From contig NZ_JBIEKE010000001.1 of the NCBI RefSeq assembly GCF_043497005.1, positions 62,001 through 126,000 on the forward strand: DNA of 64,000 nt, given 5' to 3'. The translations under genes were made by a program, and so were the position numbers. Under the pieces are notes generated by a model. That model was not told the origin of the DNA, did not search any database, and saw only the letters and a list, made by a program, of their open reading frames with translations. Shown here one piece after another: positions 34,361-43,857 of this stretch (the first letter of the stretch is position 1; each line of letters begins with the position of its first letter). Origin of the DNA: Halobacillus_A sp043497005 (GTDB taxonomy: Bacteria; Bacillota; Bacilli; Bacillales; Halobacillaceae).

Positions 34361-34400
34361 AAAAACGTCAGCGAACCTTATAGGTCGCTGACGTTTTTTT
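34361..34400 (+). terminator. Terminator after tRNA-Phe
   Basis: AAAAACGTCAGCGA / TCGCTGACGTTTTT with a short loop and a T-run. From here to 34650 there is AT-rich DNA with no gene that I can see, presumably the promoter region of the M23 peptidase. Confidence 0.9.
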
Positions 34401-34664
34401 ACGTATCCTTATATTCCTATAATTGTAACTTTAACGCAATAAAATGTGAATTATTTACCAATAAAGAGAGTAATTTTACACTTTTAATGTCATTTTATCC
34501 TTTGAAATTGAGATTTTTATTACCAATATTATAAATACATTACATCCTGTAATAACTATTCAATAGACTTTCTTACTATGGTAAATTGGTAAAGTGTCAA
34601 AAAATACGAGAAAATCACAAATATACAGACAAATAGAGAGAAGTTGACATAGGGGGAAGTGAAC

Positions 34665-36065
34665 GTGAAAGAGACGACGGGACTTTGGAAAAAAGCTTCC
34701 GCGATTGCAATGCTTGGTGTCAGTTTAAGTTTTGGAACCGTCTATGCCGAAGATAATCTACAAACGGTTTACCACGTATATGTCGGTGATAAACATGTGG
34801 GAATAATGGATCAGAAAAAACAGGCAGAGGACACCGTTCAACAACACTTAGACGAGGCGCAAGATGAGAATGAAAATTATGACGTGGAGCTTTTAGAAGA
34901 AGTATCTTTCGTACCGGAAAAAATCTTCTCACCATCGCATGATTCCGACAAAACCATGCGTGAGCTTGAAGAATCCATAGAAGTGGGGGCAGCTGCAGTT
35001 GAATTATCTGTAGACGAGGAAACCGTGGCTTATCTTCCAGGTGAACAAGAAGCAGATGAAGCGGTGCGTAAGTTGAAAGAGCAGTTTGTAGATGCCGAAG
35101 ATTTAAAAGAAATAGAGAATCTTGACGAGGGAGAAACCCCAGAGATTGATGAATCTACAATTATCGATGTCGATTTATCTAAAGACGTAGACTTTAAAGA
35201 AAAAATAGTAGAACCGTCTGAGATGAACGACGTCGATGAAGCACTGGAAGTCTTACAAAATGGAAACACAGAAAAAGAAGTTCATCAGGTGGAAAAAGGG
35301 GATGTATTGGGAGATATCGCCTCTCAATATGATTTATCTGAAAAAGAACTGCTTGAGCTTAATCCAACGTTAGATGAAGATGAGCCTGTGCAAGTCTATC
35401 AGGAGATCGAAGTAACAGAGACAACACCTTTAACGGACGTTTTAATTAAGGAAGAGGGAATAAAAAAAGAGAAGATTCCTTATGAGACGGAAGTAGTCGA
35501 AACCGACGACTTAATGAAGGGTGAAAAAGAGACAAAACAAGAGGGTAAAGACGGCGAGAAAGAAGTACATTACTATAAAGATAAGACAAATGATCGCGAG
35601 ACGGACGAAGGTACGATAGAAGAGAAAGAACTATCGGAACCAAAGAAAGAAATCGTATTAAAAGGCACAAAGGTCATCCCTTCAAAAGGGACAGGGGATT
35701 TTGGATGGCCGGCTGTAGGTGGATCTATCACTAGTAAGCAAGGTGAGCGATGGGGATCCTTCCACAAAGGCATTGACATTGCGGGCGTGAAAGACCCTAC
35801 TATTAAAGCGGCTGATAACGGAAAAGTAACCGAAGCAGGAAAGAGCGGGGCTTATGGGAATAAAGTAGTGGTTGATCATAACAACGGCTACAAAACGATC
35901 TATGCTCATCTCAAATCCATTGATGTTCAAGCGGGAGACACTGTAGAAAAAGGTTCTTCTCTAGGAGATATGGGTACGACAGGACGTTCGACCGGCGTTC
36001 ACCTGCACTTTGAAGTTTATAAAGATGGATCGTTAGAAAATCCACTGGACCACATTCAAAAATAA
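34665..36065 (+). CDS. Secreted M23 peptidase with LysM and G5 domains
   Basis: Cell-wall hydrolase, about 466 residues. An N-terminal signal (LWKKASAIAMLGVSLSFGTVYA) leads into an acidic region, a LysM-like segment (HQVEKGDVLGDIASQYDLSEKELLELNP), a G5-like domain (PYETEVVETDDLMKGE) and a C-terminal lysostaphin-type M23 domain with zinc ligands in HKGIDIAG and HLHFEVYKDG. The overall make-up fits peptidases such as those controlled by WalRK, which lies just downstream. The start GTG at 34665 follows AGGGGGAAG; GTG at 34659 is too close. Confidence 0.9.
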   Translation: MKETTGLWKKASAIAMLGVSLSFGTVYAEDNLQTVYHVYVGDKHVGIMDQKKQAEDTVQQHLDEAQDENENYDVELLEEVSFVPEKIFSPSHDSDKTMRELEESIEVGAAAVELSVDEETVAYLPGEQEADEAVRKLKEQFVDAEDLKEIENLDEGETPEIDESTIIDVDLSKDVDFKEKIVEPSEMNDVDEALEVLQNGNTEKEVHQVEKGDVLGDIASQYDLSEKELLELNPTLDEDEPVQVYQEIEVTETTPLTDVLIKEEGIKKEKIPYETEVVETDDLMKGEKETKQEGKDGEKEVHYYKDKTNDRETDEGTIEEKELSEPKKEIVLKGTKVIPSKGTGDFGWPAVGGSITSKQGERWGSFHKGIDIAGVKDPTIKAADNGKVTEAGKSGAYGNKVVVDHNNGYKTIYAHLKSIDVQAGDTVEKGSSLGDMGTTGRSTGVHLHFEVYKDGSLENPLDHIQK

Positions 36066-36072
36066 CTTGTCG

Positions 36073-36109
36073 AAGCTTGCAGAGAAATTCTTTCTCTGCA
36101 AGCTTTTTT
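36073..36109 (+). terminator. Terminator after the M23 gene
   Basis: Perfect 15-bp stem AAGCTTGCAGAGAAA / TTTCTCTGCAAGCTT with a 3-nt loop and T-run. Confidence 0.92.
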
Positions 36110-36186
36110 ATTTAAATAGAGGAAGAATCAAGGGATTCCTTTTCAGCAAGATGGGGATTTCATAGAATGAGTGAACGCCTGTGAAG

Positions 36187-36312
36187 GTTATTTCCATGGG
36201 GACAAAGCTTATGGAGTATTTTTTAACTAGCTATTATTGTAAAAGGATTTTAGGAAACGGAGTCGTTTCCTAAAATCCTTTACTCTATCAAACGAATAAA
36301 CTTATATGATTT
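36187..36312. repeat. Repeat family A, copy 4 (internally deleted)
   Basis: AAAGGATTTTAGGAAACG and CGTTTCCTAAAATCCTTT meet almost directly, separated by only GAGT. The flanks match copy 1 (TTATTTCCAT and AAGCTT on the left; TATCAAA on the right). The roughly 90-bp GC-rich core of copies 1 and 2 is gone. The interval 36110-36431 holds nothing else that I can name except the walR leader. Confidence 0.75.
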
Positions 36313-36431
36313 AATAAGAAAGAGAAAACTATAATGTAAACCATAGAAGCTTTTTTGTAATGTAAGACATTTCACCGGAAATAAGTTAAAATGAGAGAGA
36401 ATAGAAGTTGAAAAAAAGGAAGTGACTGAAA

Positions 36432-37136
36432 ATGGCACAGAAAATCCTAGTAGTAGACGATGAAAAGCCAATTGCAGATATATTAAAATTTAATTTAGAA
36501 AAAGAAGGTTATGAAGTCGTATGCGCTTATGATGGCGATGAAGCCATTCGTAAAGCAAATGACGAAAACCCAGAATTAATTTTACTCGACATAATGCTCC
36601 CACATAAAGACGGAAATGAAGTCTGCCGAGAAGTACGAAAAAACCATGCCATGCCGATTATTATGCTTACTGCAAAGGATGCTGAAATTGACAAGGTACT
36701 CGGCCTTGAGATGGGCGCAGATGATTACGTCACGAAACCATTCAGCAACCGGGAGTTAATTGCCCGCGTAAAAGCCAACTTGCGCAGACATCAGCAGGAG
36801 CCGGAAGATCAATCACATCAGTCGAAGGATATTACGATCGGCCGTTTAGCGATCCACCCTGATGCTTATACAGTAACGCGCGATGGATCATACATCGAGT
36901 TAACGCATCGTGAATTTGAGCTTCTTCATTACTTAGCCCGTCATATTGGACAGGTTATGACACGTGAGCACTTGCTCGAAACCGTGTGGGGCTACGATTA
37001 TTATGGTGATGTACGTACGGTAGACGTAACAGTCCGCCGGCTGCGTGAGAAGATTGAAGAAAATCCAAGTAACCCTGCGTGGATCGTGACACGCCGCGGG
37101 GTCGGGTATTATTTGCGAAATCCAGAGCAGGAGTAG
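36432..37136 (+). CDS. walR: Response regulator WalR (YycF)
   Basis: OmpR-family regulator of cell-wall metabolism, essential in most Firmicutes. The 234 residues hold a receiver (KILVVDDEKPIADIL, phospho-acceptor in LILLDIMLPHKDG, TAKDAEID, KPF) and a winged-helix domain (ELTHREFELLHYLARHIGQV, VDVTVRRLREKIEE). AAGGAAGTG precedes the ATG. First gene of the wal operon, ten bases before walK. Confidence 0.97.
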   Translation: MAQKILVVDDEKPIADILKFNLEKEGYEVVCAYDGDEAIRKANDENPELILLDIMLPHKDGNEVCREVRKNHAMPIIMLTAKDAEIDKVLGLEMGADDYVTKPFSNRELIARVKANLRRHQQEPEDQSHQSKDITIGRLAIHPDAYTVTRDGSYIELTHREFELLHYLARHIGQVMTREHLLETVWGYDYYGDVRTVDVTVRRLREKIEENPSNPAWIVTRRGVGYYLRNPEQE

Positions 37137-37145
37137 TGTTAGTGT

Positions 37146-38981
37146 ATGAAAAAGGTAGGTTTTTTTCAGTCTGTTCGTCTTAAGCTGACGATTGTCTACA
37201 TTCTCCTCCTGTTACTGGGCATTCAAGTTATCGGCTCGTATTTCGTAGGCGAATTAGAGGATCGATTAGAGCAGAATTTCAATGAATCGATCGACGGCAG
37301 GCTGCGTTCTTTAACCTACAGTTTGCAGAACTCTTATGAGACGGAACGGGATGACTCCGACTCTTCGTTGGAATCCGATGTACAGAGTTTGATTAACGAC
37401 TTTAATGAAGATGATATTCAGAAAGTCCAGGTGATTAATTATTCAAACAGGCGCGTCATTGCTACATATGATGACGATTTAACAGGATCGGATGTGGGGA
37501 AAAAGGCAGATTACCCGATGATTACAGGAGCTCTTCTTTATAAAAATGCCGATTGGGAAATGGGGATTGACCCAAATACCGAGAATCGGATACGCCGAGG
37601 AGCCAGGCCAGTAGAAAGCAGCGATGGAGAAGAAGTCCATGCTGCTATTTACTATGAAGCCGATATGAGCGGGGTTTATGGGCAGCTGCAGCAGATTAAT
37701 AACATTTTTGCCAGAGGTACCATTTTAGCGATCACGGTCACGGCTTTATTAGGCATCTTAGTGGCGCGTACGATTACGAAGCCGCTGTCTGAAATGAGAA
37801 GACAGGCGCAGATTATGGCCACGGGTGACTTCTCCCAGAAAGTAAGTGTTCATGGGAATGATGAAATCGGGCAGCTGGGCATTACGTTTAATGACTTAAA
37901 TGACAAACTCAAGCAGTCGCAAGCCACGACAGAGGGAGAGCGGCGTAAATTAAGCTCCGTGCTTTCGAATATGTCTGACGGCGTTATTGCTACAGACCGT
38001 TTAGGAGCGATTACTCTCATGAATGCTCCCGCTTCCAAGCTTATCGGCCAAAGTTTTGAAGAAGTCCAGGGCCAGTCATTAACGGATATTCTTGAGTTGA
38101 CTGACCAGGTGAATGAAATTAGTGATATAGAATCGATCGGATCGATTATTGTAGACTTAAGCAGTGATGATAAGCAGTTATTGTTAAAAGCTAATTTTTC
38201 TGTCGTTCAGGATGAGAATGAGGAAATGGACGGCTTCATTACAGTGATTAGTGACGTTACCGAGCAGGAAAAAATGGATCAGGAACGCCGGGAATTCGTG
38301 TCGAATGTATCGCACGAATTACGCACACCGCTTACGACGATGCGAAGCTATTTAGAGGCTCTCACGGACGGGGCCTGGGAGGACAAAGAGATTGCTCCTC
38401 GTTTCCTTGATGTCACTCAAAACGAAACCGACCGCATGATTCGTCTCGTCAACGATTTGCTGCAGTTATCGAAAATGGATCGCAAGGATACAGGACTCTT
38501 TAAAGAAAAAGTGGAATTTATTGAATATTTTAGTCATGTCATTGATCGATTTGAGATGAATCGTGACGAAAAAAATATATTAAATCGAGAATTGTCAGCT
38601 CAAAACCTGTTTGTATGGATTGATAAAGATAAAATTACCCAGGTGCTCGACAATATTATTTCCAATGCGATTAAATATTCCCCAGAAGGCGGGACGATTA
38701 CATTTAAGGCGGAGACGCTTAAAAAGCAGCTTCTCGTCAGCGTAAGCGACCAGGGGATGGGGATGCCTTCGGATACAGTTGACAAAATATTTGATCGTTT
38801 TTATCGAGTGGATAAAGCGCGTTCCAGAGAAATGGGCGGAACGGGTCTTGGGCTGGCTATTGCCCGGGAAATAATTGAATCTCACCATGGTCAAATATGG
38901 GCGAACAGTCAAGAAGGAAAAGGAACAACTGTATTCTTTACTCTGCCGCTCATTAACCAGAAGCGGAGGAAGCGGAAATGA
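37146..38981 (+). CDS. walK: Sensor histidine kinase WalK (YycG)
   Basis: Membrane kinase of 611 residues, the same as in Bacillus subtilis. Two membrane helices (about 13-33 and 185-206) enclose an extracellular PDC-like domain, then HAMP, PAS, HisKA (FVSNVSHELRTPLTTMRSYL with the phosphorylated histidine) and HATPase_c (ISNAIKYSPEGG, DQGMGMP, GTGLGLAIAREII). It senses cell-wall and division state and phosphorylates WalR. It overlaps yycH by four bases. Confidence 0.97.
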   Translation: MKKVGFFQSVRLKLTIVYILLLLLGIQVIGSYFVGELEDRLEQNFNESIDGRLRSLTYSLQNSYETERDDSDSSLESDVQSLINDFNEDDIQKVQVINYSNRRVIATYDDDLTGSDVGKKADYPMITGALLYKNADWEMGIDPNTENRIRRGARPVESSDGEEVHAAIYYEADMSGVYGQLQQINNIFARGTILAITVTALLGILVARTITKPLSEMRRQAQIMATGDFSQKVSVHGNDEIGQLGITFNDLNDKLKQSQATTEGERRKLSSVLSNMSDGVIATDRLGAITLMNAPASKLIGQSFEEVQGQSLTDILELTDQVNEISDIESIGSIIVDLSSDDKQLLLKANFSVVQDENEEMDGFITVISDVTEQEKMDQERREFVSNVSHELRTPLTTMRSYLEALTDGAWEDKEIAPRFLDVTQNETDRMIRLVNDLLQLSKMDRKDTGLFKEKVEFIEYFSHVIDRFEMNRDEKNILNRELSAQNLFVWIDKDKITQVLDNIISNAIKYSPEGGTITFKAETLKKQLLVSVSDQGMGMPSDTVDKIFDRFYRVDKARSREMGGTGLGLAIAREIIESHHGQIWANSQEGKGTTVFFTLPLINQKRRKRK

Positions 38982-40327
38982 AGGTTGAAACACTCAAATC
39001 GGTTATTCTTGTTATTTTAATAGGATTCAGCTTGCTGCTTACTGTCGCTTTATGGAACTATCAGCCGGAATATGAGAGTGAAGGCGATGAAGAGAGGCTG
39101 ATCGAGGAAACGACGATTGGCGGAGAAGAACTGGATATGGCCGGGATCGTGCGGCCGAAGCAGTTTGTCTTTCATAGAGATGGCGCGCATTATTCTTTTG
39201 AAGATAAAGAAGATGTTTCCCTTACGTATAGTGAAATGAAGAATTGGACGCTGTCGAACTTTGTAAGTACGGAAAATACGGGAATTCCCTCAGACCAGGA
39301 TTTTATGGCTGAAGTCATATTTCCTACCAACATTCCGGCCCAAGCGATCCCTCAGCTATTCAGTCTTGATAACTCAGATATAGAACCGCCGAGCGGTCAA
39401 TTTAACCGTATCTTTGTTACGTTCAACGAGGATGAAAACGGGGCTGAGCTGCTGTTTACGTCGGATCAAGCCAGCTCTACTTCCTTTAGAGCGACCATTA
39501 ATAATGATGATGCTGATCAGCTGCAGTCCAGCATGAACAACGAGGAGTTATTAAGCGAACAGATTTTGTTTGCAGGAGATGAAGAAAAACGAATTTTTAT
39601 TCCGAAAGATAAAGTCGCCTTGCAAGTTGATTCTGTTGATTCTCAAGAAATCGGTATTTTACCCTTAAGAAATGAGTTGTTTGACGGTTCCCCTGTCGTA
39701 AGAGAAAGGTCCGCATCGACGACCGAACAGCGACTTACAGATTACAGCCGGCGTCTCGAAGTATTAGGCAGCGGCAATCGTTTAGAATATACGAAGCTGA
39801 CGTCGAATACGAATTCGGATGTTCAAACCGCGTTAAGCTCTTTTGATTTATTAGAAAGCAGTCTGAACTTTGTAAATACCCACGAAGGGTGGACGGATCC
39901 TTTTCAATTAACATCATTGAATCCATCGCGTTCTCTTGTGGAATATCACATGTACTTCAACGACCTTCCACTTCTTAACAGCTCGGATGACCTCCATAAG
40001 ATCGAGGTGGAGTATGATGGGGAAGAAGAACAGCGTTACGTGCGCCCGCTTCGTGATTTTGATGCTTCCTTCCCGGGCAGCGGAAGAGAAGAAGAGCTTC
40101 CTTCCGGTGAAACGGTGTCTTCTTTCTTACAAGATTCGAGACAGTACAATATGAATGTGATTGAAGATATACAAGTGGGGTATTCATTAGTACAGCAATC
40201 GTCCAGCTATGAAGTGTATGACCTTAAACCGGCATGGTTTGTGCTGGAAAATGGAAACTGGAAAGAAATTAAAGAAATTTCTTCAGGGGAAGTAGGTGAA
40301 CAGGCCAATGCAATGGGGACAAATTAA
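38978..40327 (+). CDS. yycH: WalRK accessory protein YycH
   Basis: Membrane-anchored regulator of 449 residues: one N-terminal helix (SVILVILIGFSLLLTVALWNY) and a large extracytoplasmic domain. With YycI it holds WalK in check in Bacillus and tunes it in Staphylococcus. The acidic composition fits a halophile. It overlaps walK by four bases and yycI by 20. Confidence 0.93.
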   Translation: MKVETLKSVILVILIGFSLLLTVALWNYQPEYESEGDEERLIEETTIGGEELDMAGIVRPKQFVFHRDGAHYSFEDKEDVSLTYSEMKNWTLSNFVSTENTGIPSDQDFMAEVIFPTNIPAQAIPQLFSLDNSDIEPPSGQFNRIFVTFNEDENGAELLFTSDQASSTSFRATINNDDADQLQSSMNNEELLSEQILFAGDEEKRIFIPKDKVALQVDSVDSQEIGILPLRNELFDGSPVVRERSASTTEQRLTDYSRRLEVLGSGNRLEYTKLTSNTNSDVQTALSSFDLLESSLNFVNTHEGWTDPFQLTSLNPSRSLVEYHMYFNDLPLLNSSDDLHKIEVEYDGEEEQRYVRPLRDFDASFPGSGREEELPSGETVSSFLQDSRQYNMNVIEDIQVGYSLVQQSSSYEVYDLKPAWFVLENGNWKEIKEISSGEVGEQANAMGTN

Positions 40328-41195
40328 AACTTTATTTATTTTTAGTTTTCTCGTGCTTGATCTTTTCTTACTTCAGCAGTTTTTAACGAAACAAGAAGAA
40401 GCTTCCCTTGGTCCTGTGAATGAATCAATGTATGAAGAAAGTCCGGCGGAGGACAATGTCTCCATTTCTGATGAGGTGCCTGAGGAAGCTCCTGAAGTAA
40501 ACTTTTTGTTTGCTTCGCCCAGTGAATTCACAGAAACTCAGTTAGAACGCATCGGTGACTTAGAAGGCCAGGAAGCGAGTGTTTACGGTAATCAACTTCT
40601 CGTTTCCACGTTAGATGAGCCGGTGCAAATCGGAAATGAGGAAGAGGCTGTGACGGATGCGGTAAGTGAATACGTGCCTTTCAGCGATCAGTATTCTTAC
40701 TGGGGCTGGAATGATACAGAAGATAAAATTCTATTCTTCCAGACGAGGAATGCAAGAACCGTCTACTATAACTCCGCCGGCGTGCTCATGGTAGATGTCG
40801 AAAATGGGGAAATGACAGGTTATGAATTAACCCAGCTGAGAGAAAACGAAGGAGAAAGTAATGAACAAAGAGAATTACTCGATCCAGGGGATGTTATTGA
40901 TATTTTATATGAATCAAGAGATATATCCTCCGGGGATGAAATCACGAGTATGACAGTTGGGTACCATTCAGCCGCAAGCTTTGAACCTACCCAGGTGTTT
41001 GCGCCGATTTGGAAAATTACCGTAAATGATGAAGAAGATCTGTTTCTCAATGCCGTGACGGGAGATGGACAGCTGTTGGATTTAGACGAAGAGGAGTTTA
41101 TTGACGACACATCAGAGTATTTTGAGGAAATGATCGCAGAGAACAATCAGGACGTTTTCACAAATGAAGGGGATGAAGAGGGCTCTGATGAATAG
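40308..41195 (+). CDS. yycI: WalRK accessory protein YycI
   Basis: Membrane protein of 295 residues beginning MQWGQIKTLFIFSFLVLDLF, the single anchor helix typical of YycI, with an extracytoplasmic domain like that of YycH. Pairs with YycH around WalK. The ATG at 40308 is chosen because homologues begin MDWxRxKT; a GTG at 40296 gives four extra residues. The acidic C-terminal tail (EGDEEGSDE) is unusual. Confidence 0.92.
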   Translation: MQWGQIKTLFIFSFLVLDLFLLQQFLTKQEEASLGPVNESMYEESPAEDNVSISDEVPEEAPEVNFLFASPSEFTETQLERIGDLEGQEASVYGNQLLVSTLDEPVQIGNEEEAVTDAVSEYVPFSDQYSYWGWNDTEDKILFFQTRNARTVYYNSAGVLMVDVENGEMTGYELTQLRENEGESNEQRELLDPGDVIDILYESRDISSGDEITSMTVGYHSAASFEPTQVFAPIWKITVNDEEDLFLNAVTGDGQLLDLDEEEFIDDTSEYFEEMIAENNQDVFTNEGDEEGSDE

Positions 41196-41216
41196 AGAAA
41201 CATGGAGTGTCATACA

Positions 41217-42011
41217 ATGACGTTACAATTTAGTGTGCTTGCTTCCGGCAGTACAGGCAATGCCTTTTATATTGAATCGGGAGAGGAAAAGATATTAGTA
41301 GATGCGGGGCTCAGCGGGAAGAAGATTGAAGGACTGCTTGATCAGGTGCAAGTGAATCCTCATGATTTATCGCGGATTCTAGTGACTCATGAGCATAGTG
41401 ACCACATTAAAGGGTTAGGAATCATGGCCCGCCGCTATAACCTTCCGATTTATGCGAACGAAAAAACGTGGCAGGCGATGGAAGGCCAGCTCGGCAAAAT
41501 TTCAGTAGATCAGAAGTTTCATTTTAATATGGAAGAAGTGAAAGATTTTGGCGGCATTGATGTGGAATCCTTCGCGGTATCACATGATGCGGCTGATCCG
41601 ATGTTTTACACGTTTCATAAAGACGGTAGAAAAATTTCACTCGTGACGGATTTAGGCTATGTCTCCGAACGAATTAAAAAAACGGTAGAAAACTCAAATG
41701 CTCTCGTCTTTGAATCGAATCATGACGTCAGTATGCTGCGCATGGGAAGGTATCCGTGGAATGTAAAACGCCGTATTCTAGGAGATTCAGGTCACGTTTC
41801 CAATGAAGATTGTGCTCTGGCGCTATGTGATATTTTAGATGATCAAACGAAGCGTGTGTATTTAGCTCACTTAAGCCAGGATAATAATATGAAGGATCTC
41901 GCCCGGATGTCGGTGCAAGATGTGTTAAAAGAACGCGGATTTGAAGTAGGCTCAAGAATTGAGCTGCACGATACGGATCCAGCTCAAGCGACTCCTTTAT
42001 ATAAAGTATAA
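41217..42011 (+). CDS. yycJ: MBL-fold exonuclease YycJ (WalJ)
   Basis: Metallo-beta-lactamase-fold nuclease of 264 residues, the standard length. Metal ligands are in THEHSDHIKG, SHDAADP, TDLGYV and HLSQDNN. Linked to the wal operon and, in some species, to mismatch-repair-related 5'-3' exonuclease activity. The ATG at 41217 follows a GGAG site by nine bases. Confidence 0.94.
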   Translation: MTLQFSVLASGSTGNAFYIESGEEKILVDAGLSGKKIEGLLDQVQVNPHDLSRILVTHEHSDHIKGLGIMARRYNLPIYANEKTWQAMEGQLGKISVDQKFHFNMEEVKDFGGIDVESFAVSHDAADPMFYTFHKDGRKISLVTDLGYVSERIKKTVENSNALVFESNHDVSMLRMGRYPWNVKRRILGDSGHVSNEDCALALCDILDDQTKRVYLAHLSQDNNMKDLARMSVQDVLKERGFEVGSRIELHDTDPAQATPLYKV

Positions 42012-42086
42012 TCAGGTTTTAAAAAGCAGGCTTAAGGTAACAATAAGGTAAAATAAGATGTGGAAAAGAAAGGATAGGTGATAGCC

Positions 42087-43307
42087 GTGGGCTACTACGA
42101 CGATCATTCACCAGCCACACAGCAGCAGAAGAAGAGCCGCCGATTTATGATGCCGACGCTCGTTGGAATTATTCTCGGCGCGGTTCTTGTCCTGCTGGCG
42201 TTACCTGCGCTGGTTCAGACCAATTTACTTCCTTATAGCATAACGACACCAAATGATGAAAACGAATCCATAGATAATGAAGGCACGGGCATAAGCAGTG
42301 AAAAAGTGGAATTAGATGTAAACACACAGATTACAGAAGTAGTAGAAGAAGTTACCCCTTCCGTTGTAGGTGTCGTCAACATGCAGTCGCAGTCGAACTT
42401 CTGGGATGAAAATCCAAATGGTTCAGAAGAAGCCGGCGTCGGTTCAGGTGTGATTTATAAGCAGGAGAACGGTGAAGCATATGTTGTAACGAATAATCAT
42501 GTCATTGAGGGAGCAAGTGAAATCGAAGTAGTACTCTCGGATGAAACACGTGTCCCTGCTGAACTCATTGGCGGCGACGTGTTTTCAGATTTAGCGGTTT
42601 TAAAAATGCCAGATGATGATGTAAAACAAGTAGCCGAAATCGGATCCTCCGATAACCTGAAGGTCGGCGAACCTGCGATAGCGATCGGAAATCCTTTAGG
42701 ACTCCAGTTTGCCGGGTCTGTCACCAAAGGGATTATCAGCGGGAAGCAGCGTGCGATTCCGCAAGACTTTAACAACGACGGGCAAGAAGACTGGCAGGCG
42801 GAAGTGATTCAAACCGATGCAGCGATTAACCCTGGAAACAGCGGGGGCGCTTTAATTAACATTGAAGGGCAGCTGATCGGCATTAACTCGATGAAAGTCG
42901 CTCAATCTTCTGTTGAGGGTATCGGCTTTGCAATTCCGATTGACGCGGCTCTGCCGTTGATCGAAGAGCTGGAGCAGGAAGGTCAGGTGAACCGGGCGTT
43001 TATCGGTGTTGAGGCGTACGGATTAAATGAAGTGCCTACGTCCGAATGGCAGTCGACGTTAAACTTGCCTGAAGACGTCAAAGGCGGATTGTATATTCGA
43101 AGTGTTACACAAATGTCTCCAGCGTCTAAAGCCGGGTTGGAAGCTCTTGATGTCATTACAGCACTTGATGGCGAACCCGTAGAAGATATCATTGACCTGC
43201 GCAAATATTTATATGAAGAAAAAGATCCAGGCGATGATTTGGAGATTACGTATTATCGAGACGGTGAACAGAACCAGACAACCGTTACATTAGGAACGCA
43301 GGAGTAA
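42087..43307 (+). CDS. htrA: HtrA-like trypsin serine protease
   Basis: Envelope quality-control protease of about 406 residues. It has an N-terminal membrane helix (VGIILGAVLVLLALPALV), a trypsin domain with the triad in TNNHVIEG, SDLAVLKM and NPGNSGGAL, and a C-terminal PDZ domain (GLYIRSVTQMSPASKAGLEALDVI). It matches HtrC/YycK, the usual last gene of the wal operon. The start GTG at 42087 (VGYYDDHS) is inferred from homologues. Confidence 0.93.
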   Translation: MGYYDDHSPATQQQKKSRRFMMPTLVGIILGAVLVLLALPALVQTNLLPYSITTPNDENESIDNEGTGISSEKVELDVNTQITEVVEEVTPSVVGVVNMQSQSNFWDENPNGSEEAGVGSGVIYKQENGEAYVVTNNHVIEGASEIEVVLSDETRVPAELIGGDVFSDLAVLKMPDDDVKQVAEIGSSDNLKVGEPAIAIGNPLGLQFAGSVTKGIISGKQRAIPQDFNNDGQEDWQAEVIQTDAAINPGNSGGALINIEGQLIGINSMKVAQSSVEGIGFAIPIDAALPLIEELEQEGQVNRAFIGVEAYGLNEVPTSEWQSTLNLPEDVKGGLYIRSVTQMSPASKAGLEALDVITALDGEPVEDIIDLRKYLYEEKDPGDDLEITYYRDGEQNQTTVTLGTQE

Positions 43308-43361
43308 AGCAAGAGGTCACACAATGTGAAGTCTTCTGAAGAAGCAGAGGCTCATGAACAT

Positions 43362-43406
43362 AAATAATCCGAACTGATTTTTCTCTCAAATCGTTCGGAT
43401 TATTTT
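43362..43406 (+). terminator. Terminator after htrA
   Basis: AAATAATCCGAAC / GTTCGGATTATTT. The arms are identical to those of the hmp terminator 26 kb away. Confidence 0.87.
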
Positions 43407-43461
43407 GTGCTTTATTCCGTTTTGCTCAAGCCCGTTTAATTTATCCCAAGCCTCATTTTCG

Positions 43462-43814
43462 TTATCCACACCATGTGTACAGCCATCTGGATAAGGTACA
43501 TATATGGTAGCGAACATACATACGAAATACCATATACATTCTTCAATTTGTGTATATGTGGATAAAACTGTGGATAGAATGTTCATACCCTTGGATAACT
43601 TGTGAATAGCTTAAAATTGCCTCATTCTGTGCATAAGTCTGTGGATAATTGTGGGTAACTTAAATCGTTAGTCGAGTTACCCACATGTGCACAAAGATAT
43701 CCACGGCACACTTGACTTTATCACACATTTCTCGACAATCTTCCACTTTTTTCACAAACGGTGACTAACGACTCCCGAGAGTGAGTTATCCACAGTGGAA
43801 AAAAGTTGTCCACT
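43462..43814. promoter_or_regulatory. DnaA-box cluster
   Basis: Perfect TTATCCACA at 43462 and 43786 (plus strand) and 43557 and 43640 (minus strand), plus TTATGCACA at 43628 (minus). One-mismatch boxes are at 43486, 43569, 43650, 43677 and 43686. That is about ten boxes in 350 bases. There is no dnaA or dnaN beside it and no gene in the interval. Bacillus subtilis carries origin-proximal DnaA-box clusters that restrain initiation by binding DnaA; this looks like one. Confidence 0.85.
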
Positions 43815-43857
43815 TCCCTTACGTTTCGTACAATGAAGCTAATGAGGAGGAATACAT

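Noticed and set aside
43462..43814. The DnaA-box cluster as the chromosomal origin itself
   Set aside because: The origin in Bacillaceae lies beside dnaA and dnaN. No such genes, and no clear AT-rich unwinding element with DnaA-trio pattern, is seen here.
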